From Chitinophagaceae bacterium (GTDB lineage Bacteria > Bacteroidota > Bacteroidia > Chitinophagales > Chitinophagaceae), in the NCBI GenBank assembly GCA_947476485.1, contig CANJQU010000034.1, forward strand, positions 1 through 38,144: 38,144 nucleotides of DNA, written 5' to 3'. Under the pieces are notes generated by a model. That model was not told where the DNA came from and searched no databases. It worked only from the letters and a program-made list of their open reading frames with translations. Positions 7,109 to 15,764 of this stretch are shown piece by piece (within the stretch, counting starts at the first letter, position 1; each line of letters starts with the position of its first letter). A program made the position numbers and the translations under genes.

Positions 7109-10100
7109 ATGAGAAAACTTTTACTTACGGTTGTTTTTGGGCTTTGTGTGGTGGCTGCATTCGGGCGAACAGGTGATTTCAATTTCTTTGAGCCTGCACC
7201 TGCTCCGGTGGTTAGCCCTATAGTTGGGGTATCTCCGGTTTGCATGGGCAGTTCCTTTGCCTTTAGCGACGCAACTCCCGGTGGTGTTTGGAGCAGCAGC
7301 AACTCTGCTGTGGCAACAGTGGATGCTTTTGGAACAGTATTTGGCGTGGCAACAGGCACAGTTACCATATCTTACTCGGTTACAGACGGCACCGGTACCT
7401 CAACTGTTTCCTATCCCGTGACCGTGAACCCGGCAACGGCAGTTATATCCGGTGCTGGCAGCGTTTGTTCCGGCTCCTTTGTTATTCTTACTGATGCAGC
7501 GGGTACTGGGACCTGGACGAGCAGCAATGCGGCGATAGCTTCCGCGGGTTCCACAACTGGTATTATATCCGGTATCTCTGCGGGTACGGTCACCATCCGA
7601 TTTACAAAGACCCCCGGTTGTTACCGGTCCACGATATTTACTGTAAATGCAACACCTGCCGCTATCTCCGGTTCTTCAATGGTATGTGTCGGTTCAACAA
7701 CAGCATTATCCAATACACTTGGAGGCGGAACATGGACCAGCAGCAATACTTTGACAGCGACGATTGGAATCACTTCAGGTATCGTTACGGGCGCGGCCTC
7801 CGGATATACCGTTATTCGCTATACAATGAGCACCGGCTGTGCTGCCCAGATGAATATGACGATCAACCCTGTTCCCGGTGTTATTTCCGGCACTAAATCG
7901 GTTTGTATTGGTGCAATGACGTCATTGTCGGACATTTCGCCATCTGGTGCATGGAGCAGCAGCAATACCGCAGTGGCTACCGTGGCTACCGGCTCCGGTT
8001 TTGTTGCGGGTATTTCCGCAGGCACTACAAATATCACTTATACATTGTCTGCAACCGGTTGCTACAGAACTGCAATCGTGACCGTAAATGCTTTGCCGCC
8101 CGCAATTTCCGGTACTGCCCGGGTATGCGTTGGGTCCACGACATTATTGACCGATGCCATAACAGGGGGAACGTGGAGCAGCAGCAATACAGGCATGGCT
8201 ACGGTGGCTACTTCCGGTATGGTGACAGGTGTTGCCGTTGGGATACCCCTTATCTCTTATAAGTTGCCAACCGGCTGTGTCATAACTATACCGGTTACTG
8301 TGAATCCGTTGCCGTCAACAATTATAGGCAGCGCGAAAGTATGTATCGGATCAACGATTACCTTAACCGATACCTCAGCAGGTGGCACATGGAGCACAGG
8401 CAGCGGCCTGATCTCAGTAAGTGGTTCGGGCAATGTAAGCGGGATATCTGCGGGCACCGGTATTGTTACTTATACCATTGGCACGGGTTGTATCACTACC
8501 CGAATCGTTACAATTAATGCGCTCCCGCCTGCAATCAGCGGCACTACAGTGTTGTGTGCGGGCGCTACTACAACTTTGACCAATGCCGTAACTGGTGGTA
8601 CCTGGAGCAGCAGCGATGTTTCGCTGGCGGTCATTTCCGGCACCGGGTTCCTGGCTGCGGTTGCCGCAGGTAACCCGGTCATCAGTTATCAGCAGGCTGG
8701 TACCGGTTGTACCAGGACCGCAACATTTACTATCAATCCTGTGCCTGCTGCTATAACAGGCACAGCAAGTATGTGTGCAGGTGCGGGCACAGCGCTGACG
8801 AATGCTTCACCTGGTGGAAACTGGAGCAGCGGCGCGGTTGCTATTGCCATTGTTGACGCCTCCGGAAATGTATTTGGCAGTTCCCCCGGCACGGCCATTA
8901 TCAGCTATTCGTTTACTACGGGTTGTCGCGCCACCCGCATCGTGACCGTTAACCAGTTGCCTGCAGTTATTTCCGGCTTTGCCCGCATATGTACAGGAGC
9001 CACCACCACTTTTAGTGATACGCCAACAGGCGGCACGTGGAGCAGCAGTGATCTCTCAATTTCCACGATAACCGGTGCTGGCGTTGCTTCGGGTCTCGCG
9101 GCAGGAACAACAAATATTACCTATACACTGGGTACCGGCTGTGCTGCTGTAAGGGTGCTGACTGTGAATGCATTGCCGCCTGCAATTACCGGTACCATGA
9201 GCGTCTGCGTCGGATTGTCCACACCCTTGACGAATGCAGCCGCGGGTGGCACATGGAGCAGCAGCAATACTTCGATCGCAACTGTAAATATCTCCGGTGG
9301 GGTTTTTGGCATGGCGGCTGGTACAGCAACCATCTCCTACGTACTTCCTACCGGCTGCAAGACCACAACCACGATGGTAGTAAATGCAGCTCCTCCCGCG
9401 ATCAGCGGTACAAGCGCGGTATGCATGGGCGCATCAGCGACATTGAGCAATGCAACAGGTGGCGGCACATGGAGCTCCGGCAACCCTGCCGTTGCAGATA
9501 TTACCGGCACAGGAACAATAATTCCCGTGAGCGCCGGCACTACTATCATTACCTACACTGCCGCTACGACCTGTATCCGTACTAAAATAATTGCAATCAA
9601 TCCATTGCCTGAGGCGATTACCGGAACCGGTTATTTGTGCACCGGCGCTACTACTGTATTAAGTGATGTGTCGGCAGGCGGTACCTGGGCTGCAACTCCG
9701 GCAGTTGTGGCCACTATTGGTTCCGCTACTGGCATCGTTAATGGGATCGGGCTTGGCACTGCAATGGTGACTTATACACTTGGAACCGGATGCGCTACGA
9801 CCACCATCGTAACGGTAAGCATTGCGCCTCACCCCATAACGGGGATCTATGGCATTTGCGAAGGCTCATACCTGACCTTGCTTGAATCCACACCGGGCGG
9901 CACATGGAGTGTCGCAAATCCTTCTATTGCGACCATCGGGGCCGGAACCGGAACTGTAAATGGTATACTCGCAGGTACTACTACCGTTAGTTATACATTG
10001 AGCAGCGGTTGTTACTCCACGGCTACGATCACCATAAATGCAGCGCCGGCTCTTATATCAGGCACGAGGGTTGTTTGTTCGGGCAGTTCTATTACTTTGA

Positions 10101-13100
10101 GCAACGCTGTAACCGGAGGGGTGTGGACCAGTTCGCCGACATCGGTAGCGGTTGTGGGATCGGTGACCGGATTGGTGACCGGTGGCGCTGCAGGTACGGC
10201 AAACATCACTTATACAGTTGGCGGCAGTTGCAGAACAGTTTTGAATATCACCGTGAATCCGCTTCCGAATGCCATTACCGGTACATTGCGTGTTTGTGCC
10301 GGATTAATGACGGCACTTAGTGACCCATTTCCCGGAGGGGCGTGGAGTACAGATGCATCGGGGAATGCAAGTATTGACGGGGCGGGGTTTGTGACCGGGA
10401 TAACAGCAGGAACAGCGGTAATTACCTATATGCTTCCCACCGGCTGCCTGCGTACCACTACCGTAACTGTAAACCCGCTGCCGGCTCCTATTTCCGGTCC
10501 GGGCGAAGTATGTCTCGGACGCGTAATAACACTGACCGATCCATCTCCTGGCGGCACCTGGGGCACCAGCAATATGGCTGTGGCTACCATCGGGCTCACC
10601 GTTGGCACATTGACTGGTGTAGGCGCGGGAACATCGATCATTACCTATCGTATACCCACTGGATGCATTATTACGAGAGTGATTACTGTGAATCCTTTAC
10701 CGTCGCCAATTACTGGATTAACCAGTGTTTGCGTCGGAGCTACTACTGTACTTTCGGAGGCCGCGGGCGGCACCTGGAGCAGCAGTAATCCTGCTATTGC
10801 CTCTATAGCTGGCAGCGGTGTTGTTACAGGTGTAAGTGCAGGAAATGCAACAATTACCTACACGCTTGGTACCGGCTGTATCAAGACCGTTCTGTTTACG
10901 GTTTATGCACTGCCAGCTGCCATCAGCGGCGCCAGCGCTGTATGTATCGGCGGCACCATCAGTGTCAGCGATGCCACATTGAGCGGTGCATGGAGCAGTG
11001 ATAATACGGTTGTTGCCACAGTCACGAGCGGCGGCACCGTAAGCGGGCATTCGGCTGGTTCGGCACATATAATTTACACGCTTGGTTCCGGATGCACCGC
11101 TTCAAAAACGGTCATCGTCAACCCCAATCCGCCCGCCATTACCGGTACTGCCTTTATGTGTGCAGGGTTGGGAACAACTTTGAGTGATGCCGCAACGGGC
11201 GGTACCTGGACGAGCAGTTACCCGGCCACAGCGACCATTGGGTCTGCAAGCGGAGTAGTGTCGGGTGTAGCGGCAGGAACTACTGTGATCACCTATACGT
11301 TACCGACCACCTGCAAAATAACAACTGTAGTTACGGTTAATCCGCTTCCTGCAGCTATAGCCGGTAACCTGAATGTGTGCCAGGGGTATATCTCTGCGCT
11401 CAGCAATGCAGCGACAGGCGGTACCTGGAGCAGCAGCAATCCATCGGTAGGTACTATCGGCATTACATCTGGCGTGGCATATGGTGTGGCCGTAGGTACG
11501 GCAACTATTACTTATACCCGTGCAACGGGCTGCCTGAGGACAACAACTATTACAGTCAATACATCCCCGGCAGTTGTGACCGGTCCCGGAAATGTGTGCA
11601 GCGGTCTGACGATTTCCTTAACGGATGCTACCGCCGGTGGGTCATGGACCAGCGGTAATCTGTCGGTGGCGCATGTGGGCGGCACAACCGGCATTGTTAC
11701 CGGTGTGGCGGCCGGTACGGCGGAAATAACTTATTCAATTGGCGCATGCAGGGCGACCAAGGTGGTGACTGTAGCTACTTCGCCCGCTGCAATTTACGGC
11801 ACGAGAACCGTTTGCGCCGGCAGCATAACATCCCTAACCGATCCTGTAGCCAGTGGTACCTGGAGCAGCAGCAACACGTCTGTAGCATTTGTGGCGCTTA
11901 CTTCCGGCAATGTTACCGGGGTGTCTGCCGGCACGGCCACTATCACGTATACTGTTGGCACAAGTTGTTTTAAAACAGCAGTTGTTACTGTAAATCCTTC
12001 GCCCGCGCCTATCAGTGGCGCCACTACGATTTGTGTAGGTAGTATTACGGCATTGAGCGATGCGGTGCCAGGTGGTACATGGAGCACAAGCAACTATGTC
12101 GTTGCGCCCGTTACCAGTGCAGGCGTTGTTACCGGAGCTTCATATGGCACCGCACGCATTACCTATTCTATGGGTGCCGGCTGCAGGACCAGCGTTACGA
12201 TCGTGGTTAATTCGGTGCCCGTTCCAATTACGGGAGCTTCAAATGTTTGTATCGGCAGTTATACCACGCTCAGCAACGGAACGCTGGGCGGTACATGGAC
12301 AAGCAGTGATTCTACGATCGCATCTATCGGACTGGTATCGGGTGGTGTTTTAGGTGTTGCGCCCGGAAGTGCGACCATCACCTATACAATAAGCTCGGGT
12401 TGTTTACGGACAACATCGATCACGGTTAATCCATTACCCGCCGCAATATCAGGCACCGGCTTTGTTGTTTGTTCCGGGTCGTCGCTAACCCTGAGCGATG
12501 ATGTGAGTGGCGGGCATTGGAGCAGCAGCAATACGGCTGTTGCCACCGCAGGTTCTTCTACCGGTATTGTTACCGGCGTGTCAGGGGGTACCGCAACAAT
12601 TACCTACAAGCTTTCCCCCGGTTGTGTAGCTACAGCTACAGTAACAGTTAACCAATCGCCGGCGGCGATCACCGGACCGTCTACGGTATGCGTTGATGCA
12701 TCGATCTTCCTGAGTGATGTAACGAGTGGCGGTACGTGGCAGGCTAGCAACGGTTTTGCCACCATCGATGGATTTGGAAACGTTACCGGCGTAAGCCCGG
12801 GCATTGATACATTCAGCTATGTGGTGGCATCGGGCTGTATGGCAAGGTATGTTGTCTCTGTTAATTCTACTCCGGCTGATGTGACCGGATCGGGACACAT
12901 CTGTACCGGCGATACTATTTCGCTGCATGACGGTTCAGCAGGCGGACATTGGACAAGCAGCAACACTTCTATAGCAACCGTTGGGTCTGCGTCTGGCATC
13001 GTTTTTGGCGAGACGCCAGGCACTGTTACAATAACGTATAGTCTTAGCGCTATTTGTCATGCGCTTGCCGTTGTTACCGTAACGCAAACTCCTGCGCCAA

Positions 13101-14554
13101 TCGTTGGTACCACTTATTTCTGCGTCCCTAATTCCATGAACTTCAGTGATTCCATTGCCGGTGGCACCTGGACCAGCAGTGATCCGGGGGTGGCTTATGC
13201 CTCTCCCGTTACTGGTCATATTACTGCAGTATCAGGTGGAACGGCGGTTATTACTTATACGTTACCGGGCGGCTGTATTGCCACTGCCTCGGTCACTATT
13301 TCTCCTATGGCTGTTGTCAGCAGCATTGGTGGTTATAATGCAGTTTGCCTTGGTTCGTCGATTACATTAACGGATGCCGAGCCGGGTGGGGTATGGAGCA
13401 GCAGCAATCCGGCAGTAGCGATCGTGAACCCCGTGACTGGTCTTGTTACAGCGATTTCTGAAGGTAATGATACGATCACTTACATGGTCACCCGGTTTTG
13501 CAGCACGGCTATGGCTACATTGCCGCTGACAGTAGGGCCGCGGGTAATATTAGACAATATAACCGGTAATAACACTGTTTGTCCGTTAGCAACAGATACG
13601 CTCATGAATACGACTCCGGGTGGTCTCTGGACGATCACGAATCCGGCGAAAGGCAGCATCTCCACAGATGGGATATTTACGGGCCTTGCTCCTGGGTTGG
13701 ATACTGTTGTGTACACGGTGTTCGGAACCTGTGCTGCTGTGGTCCGGGCTACGGTTATTATTAATGAGCTTCCCGCCCATCCAAATATCGTTGCACATCC
13801 GGGAGGGGAACTGTGTACGAATACGCAGTTTATGAACATCGGCGCCGGTATCGGTCAGCCTAACGGTTTCCTGTTTACCTGGAATGCCGTTAATGCCCAG
13901 ATATATGGGATCAGTCCTAACAAGCAGAACATTCTAGTTAACTTCCCGTCTGCGGGAACTGCGACCATCTCTGTTACCAGTAAGTTCCTGCTGACCGGTT
14001 GTGCAATTACCGATAGTTTTGTAGCGAATATTGCCGGATCCTCAGCGCCTGGTGTCGCCGGTGTGACGTACTCTGCGCCGGATTTTACCTGCACAGATGG
14101 CAGCGCAGACAGCTACCAATGGGGTTATGACAACGGTTATACGTTTGATTCTACATTGATCCCTGGGGCTACGGCTCAGACATTAAGCTTGGCGTCACCG
14201 GATTTTGCAAATAACTTTTATTGGGTAATGACCGTTCACGGTGGTTGTATCCAGAAATCATACTACAGGTTACCGCCTGCTGTGGGTGTTGGTCATACTT
14301 CTATCGGCGACCTTTCATTTACCTTATTCCCTAATCCTGCAGATGCAAAGGTGTACATCGAAGTGAAGGGCCTGACAAGGGCAGACGGGTTAAGTGTGAA
14401 GCTCTTTGATATGTTGGGTAAGGATATGCAGGGCTGTTTGCTTGTTGATGGTAAGGGCAGCATTGATGTGTCCGGCCTTGCGCCGGGTGTCTATTCTGTA
14501 ATGTTTATAAAGGACGGGATGAAGATTGGTGCCAGGACATTTGTGAAAAACTAG
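7109..14554 (+). CDS. Giant secreted BIG2-repeat protein with T9SS sorting domain
   Basis: A 2,481-residue protein. The start is the ATG at 7109 because it gives a clean signal peptide (MRKLLLTVVFGLCVVAAFG); an upstream GTG at 7085 does not. Residues about 33-2223 are 30 tandem Ig-like BIG2-type repeats averaging 73 residues. Each has the pattern [IV][ST]G-x3-VCxG, then GGTWSSSN, a VxGxxxGxxxITY core, and a second cysteine about 50 residues after the first (TGC). Residues 2224-2400 are a non-repeat, PKD-like region. The last 80 are a T9SS domain (FTLFPNPADAK, DMLGKDM, GLAPGVYSV) with a basic C-terminus. The product is predicted to be exported through the outer membrane and surface-attached or released. 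An adhesive or filament role is inferred only. Confidence 0.9.
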   Translation: MRKLLLTVVFGLCVVAAFGRTGDFNFFEPAPAPVVSPIVGVSPVCMGSSFAFSDATPGGVWSSSNSAVATVDAFGTVFGVATGTVTISYSVTDGTGTSTVSYPVTVNPATAVISGAGSVCSGSFVILTDAAGTGTWTSSNAAIASAGSTTGIISGISAGTVTIRFTKTPGCYRSTIFTVNATPAAISGSSMVCVGSTTALSNTLGGGTWTSSNTLTATIGITSGIVTGAASGYTVIRYTMSTGCAAQMNMTINPVPGVISGTKSVCIGAMTSLSDISPSGAWSSSNTAVATVATGSGFVAGISAGTTNITYTLSATGCYRTAIVTVNALPPAISGTARVCVGSTTLLTDAITGGTWSSSNTGMATVATSGMVTGVAVGIPLISYKLPTGCVITIPVTVNPLPSTIIGSAKVCIGSTITLTDTSAGGTWSTGSGLISVSGSGNVSGISAGTGIVTYTIGTGCITTRIVTINALPPAISGTTVLCAGATTTLTNAVTGGTWSSSDVSLAVISGTGFLAAVAAGNPVISYQQAGTGCTRTATFTINPVPAAITGTASMCAGAGTALTNASPGGNWSSGAVAIAIVDASGNVFGSSPGTAIISYSFTTGCRATRIVTVNQLPAVISGFARICTGATTTFSDTPTGGTWSSSDLSISTITGAGVASGLAAGTTNITYTLGTGCAAVRVLTVNALPPAITGTMSVCVGLSTPLTNAAAGGTWSSSNTSIATVNISGGVFGMAAGTATISYVLPTGCKTTTTMVVNAAPPAISGTSAVCMGASATLSNATGGGTWSSGNPAVADITGTGTIIPVSAGTTIITYTAATTCIRTKIIAINPLPEAITGTGYLCTGATTVLSDVSAGGTWAATPAVVATIGSATGIVNGIGLGTAMVTYTLGTGCATTTIVTVSIAPHPITGIYGICEGSYLTLLESTPGGTWSVANPSIATIGAGTGTVNGILAGTTTVSYTLSSGCYSTATITINAAPALISGTRVVCSGSSITLSNAVTGGVWTSSPTSVAVVGSVTGLVTGGAAGTANITYTVGGSCRTVLNITVNPLPNAITGTLRVCAGLMTALSDPFPGGAWSTDASGNASIDGAGFVTGITAGTAVITYMLPTGCLRTTTVTVNPLPAPISGPGEVCLGRVITLTDPSPGGTWGTSNMAVATIGLTVGTLTGVGAGTSIITYRIPTGCIITRVITVNPLPSPITGLTSVCVGATTVLSEAAGGTWSSSNPAIASIAGSGVVTGVSAGNATITYTLGTGCIKTVLFTVYALPAAISGASAVCIGGTISVSDATLSGAWSSDNTVVATVTSGGTVSGHSAGSAHIIYTLGSGCTASKTVIVNPNPPAITGTAFMCAGLGTTLSDAATGGTWTSSYPATATIGSASGVVSGVAAGTTVITYTLPTTCKITTVVTVNPLPAAIAGNLNVCQGYISALSNAATGGTWSSSNPSVGTIGITSGVAYGVAVGTATITYTRATGCLRTTTITVNTSPAVVTGPGNVCSGLTISLTDATAGGSWTSGNLSVAHVGGTTGIVTGVAAGTAEITYSIGACRATKVVTVATSPAAIYGTRTVCAGSITSLTDPVASGTWSSSNTSVAFVALTSGNVTGVSAGTATITYTVGTSCFKTAVVTVNPSPAPISGATTICVGSITALSDAVPGGTWSTSNYVVAPVTSAGVVTGASYGTARITYSMGAGCRTSVTIVVNSVPVPITGASNVCIGSYTTLSNGTLGGTWTSSDSTIASIGLVSGGVLGVAPGSATITYTISSGCLRTTSITVNPLPAAISGTGFVVCSGSSLTLSDDVSGGHWSSSNTAVATAGSSTGIVTGVSGGTATITYKLSPGCVATATVTVNQSPAAITGPSTVCVDASIFLSDVTSGGTWQASNGFATIDGFGNVTGVSPGIDTFSYVVASGCMARYVVSVNSTPADVTGSGHICTGDTISLHDGSAGGHWTSSNTSIATVGSASGIVFGETPGTVTITYSLSAICHALAVVTVTQTPAPIVGTTYFCVPNSMNFSDSIAGGTWTSSDPGVAYASPVTGHITAVSGGTAVITYTLPGGCIATASVTISPMAVVSSIGGYNAVCLGSSITLTDAEPGGVWSSSNPAVAIVNPVTGLVTAISEGNDTITYMVTRFCSTAMATLPLTVGPRVILDNITGNNTVCPLATDTLMNTTPGGLWTITNPAKGSISTDGIFTGLAPGLDTVVYTVFGTCAAVVRATVIINELPAHPNIVAHPGGELCTNTQFMNIGAGIGQPNGFLFTWNAVNAQIYGISPNKQNILVNFPSAGTATISVTSKFLLTGCAITDSFVANIAGSSAPGVAGVTYSAPDFTCTDGSADSYQWGYDNGYTFDSTLIPGATAQTLSLASPDFANNFYWVMTVHGGCIQKSYYRLPPAVGVGHTSIGDLSFTLFPNPADAKVYIEVKGLTRADGLSVKLFDMLGKDMQGCLLVDGKGSIDVSGLAPGVYSVMFIKDGMKIGARTFVKN
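7205..13777 (+). repeat. Array of 30 BIG2-like coding repeats (about 219 bp each)
   Basis: The coding sequence is periodic at about 210-230 bp. The best conserved stretch encodes GGTWSSSN, whose DNA (ggcacatggagcagcagcaa and close variants) recurs almost every unit. Copies differ at many positions elsewhere, so the array is old or diversifying. Repeat 1 lacks the second cysteine. Repeats 29 and 30 are the most divergent and lead into the non-repeat tail. Confidence 0.85.
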
Positions 14555-14584
14555 GGTAGAGGTACTTTGGCCGCGTGTGTTGAA

Positions 14585-14606
14585 TAGCGTCGATGCATTG
14601 ACGCTA
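14585..14606. repeat. 22-bp near-perfect palindrome after the giant gene
   Basis: TAGCGTC (14585-14591) and GACGCTA (14600-14606) flank a palindromic ATGCAT core; the only imperfect position is a G/T pair. It sits 31 bp after the giant gene's stop. There is no T-run, so a classic terminator is not supported. It could be a REP-like element or a protein-binding site. Confidence 0.45.
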
Positions 14607-14680
14607 CGGTATAGCGATAGAATAGCCAGGTAATTTTTCTGGCAGACAGCATAATCAGCTTCCCTCTCGTGCTTTATCGT

Positions 14681-14702
14681 TACTTTTGAGCCGGTACATT
14701 TG
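14681..14702 (+). promoter_or_regulatory. Candidate -7 elements upstream of the 188-residue protein gene
   Basis: Two boxes match TAnnTTTG: TACTTTTG (14681-14688) and TACATTTG (14695-14702). The first would give a leader of about 15 bases; the second would make the message nearly leaderless. No good -33 TTTG is seen. Confidence 0.35.
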
Positions 14703-14710
14703 ATCTAAGG

Positions 14711-15277
14711 ATGCATGAGATAGAGCCTTTTTATAACTGGCGGCATTTATATAATTCGGAAGAGGATGAAATGTCTCCCTTCTATGGCGTTGAGCACAGT
14801 GAATTCGAGTATTCGAACACGGTGTATAATTACTACATCCATCCGCAGTGGGATGAATTCGGATCGAAGACATTATACATGAAAGTGCTGTTTGCAGATT
14901 ATGAGCTGAATTATGCCATAATAGAATTGATTGGGGAGTGGAACGATGCAGTGGAGAATGATATCATGCAACTAAAACGCTCTGTAATAGACCTGATGGT
15001 TGCAAAACAGATATCCAAGTTTATCCTCATTACCGAAAACGTGCTCAATTTTCACAGCAGTGATACAGACTATTATGAGGAATGGAGCGAAGACATTAAG
15101 GATGATGGGGGATGGATAGCGGCTATAAATATGCCCTCACAGACGCAGTATGATTTTCGCCGTTCGCACATTGATCACTATGTGACGCTCATAGACAGCC
15201 CGAACTGGCGGACTTTCCAGCCCCAGGATTTTTTTCAGTCAATTGATAATATGATGCTCAGGTTGGGGACAGGGTAG
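14711..15277 (+). CDS. Hypothetical acidic cytosolic protein
   Basis: A 188-residue protein with no signal peptide or membrane segment. It is rich in Asp, Glu, Tyr and Trp (EWNDAVENDIMQLKRS, YYEEWSEDIKDDGGWIAAIN). Alternating hydrophobic strands and helices suggest a single alpha/beta domain. I do not recognise the family. The ATG at 14711 follows an AAGG motif and TAnnTTTG boxes, and the reading frame is much better populated than other frames here, supporting a real gene. It converges on the small basic protein gene, with 19 bp between the stops. Confidence 0.7.
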   Translation: MHEIEPFYNWRHLYNSEEDEMSPFYGVEHSEFEYSNTVYNYYIHPQWDEFGSKTLYMKVLFADYELNYAIIELIGEWNDAVENDIMQLKRSVIDLMVAKQISKFILITENVLNFHSSDTDYYEEWSEDIKDDGGWIAAINMPSQTQYDFRRSHIDHYVTLIDSPNWRTFQPQDFFQSIDNMMLRLGTG

Positions 15278-15296
15278 CCATCGGAAAGTAAGCTAT

Positions 15297-15500
15297 TTAC
15301 ATTCCTGACAGCTTCTTCATCAGGTTCACGCCGCCTTTTTTGCTCTTATTTATCATTGTTTTGGCCTGCTTGCCGCCTTTGGCAGTTGGGTGGTTGGAAA
15401 AAGATATTGGCTTTGATGGAAGCCTTACCGGTCCTGCTTTTTTTGCAGGTGCTGCAGGTTTTTTGTCTCCGGTTGGTGTTGGTTGTTTATTCGTATCCAT
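15297..15500 (-). CDS. Small basic Lys/Pro/Ala-rich protein
   Basis: A 67-residue protein with a low-complexity, Lys/Pro/Ala-rich N-terminal half (TPTGDKKPAAPAKKAGPVRL) and a basic C-terminal half (KGGKQAKTMINKSKKGG). It has no hydrophobic segment and almost no acidic residues, so it would be strongly cationic and probably disordered. This composition is typical of nucleic-acid-binding or ribosome-associated small proteins, but no family is recognised. It starts at an ATG (15498-15500) and ends convergently with the upstream plus-strand gene. The composition is coherent along its length, which argues for a real gene, but its small size leaves doubt. The 264 bp between it and 15765 hold AT-rich sequence with no clear gene. 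Confidence 0.55.
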   Translation of the reverse strand: MDTNKQPTPTGDKKPAAPAKKAGPVRLPSKPISFSNHPTAKGGKQAKTMINKSKKGGVNLMKKLSGM

Positions 15501-15764
15501 ACTGCAAGATAGGATTTATGGATATTATTTCATAGTGCGGATATAGGTTTTGAAAATTTGGTCTGGTTTTTGATTGTTAATGATTAGGAAATTAACGGAT
15601 TATTCGCTATAATTGTGTAATGTTTTATTCGGATTAGTAATTGGTTAAAAAGACAGTATTAATCGGCTGTTAAAATTATTTTCCCGGACAAAGTTTTTGT
15701 ATTATTGTAAAGAGGACCCTACAGACAGATTTTTAGATAGATAGCACGGCTTAAATGGAGTTCT

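Noticed and set aside
7411-13023. Regularly spaced antisense open frames of about 60-70 residues inside the giant gene
   Set aside because: Their spacing follows the roughly 219-bp repeat unit and they all translate the same antisense frame of the repeat, so they are shadows of the array.
7205-13777. Possible CRISPR-like array because of regular repeats
   Set aside because: The repeats are coding, in one continuous frame, and do not have short identical repeats with unique spacers.
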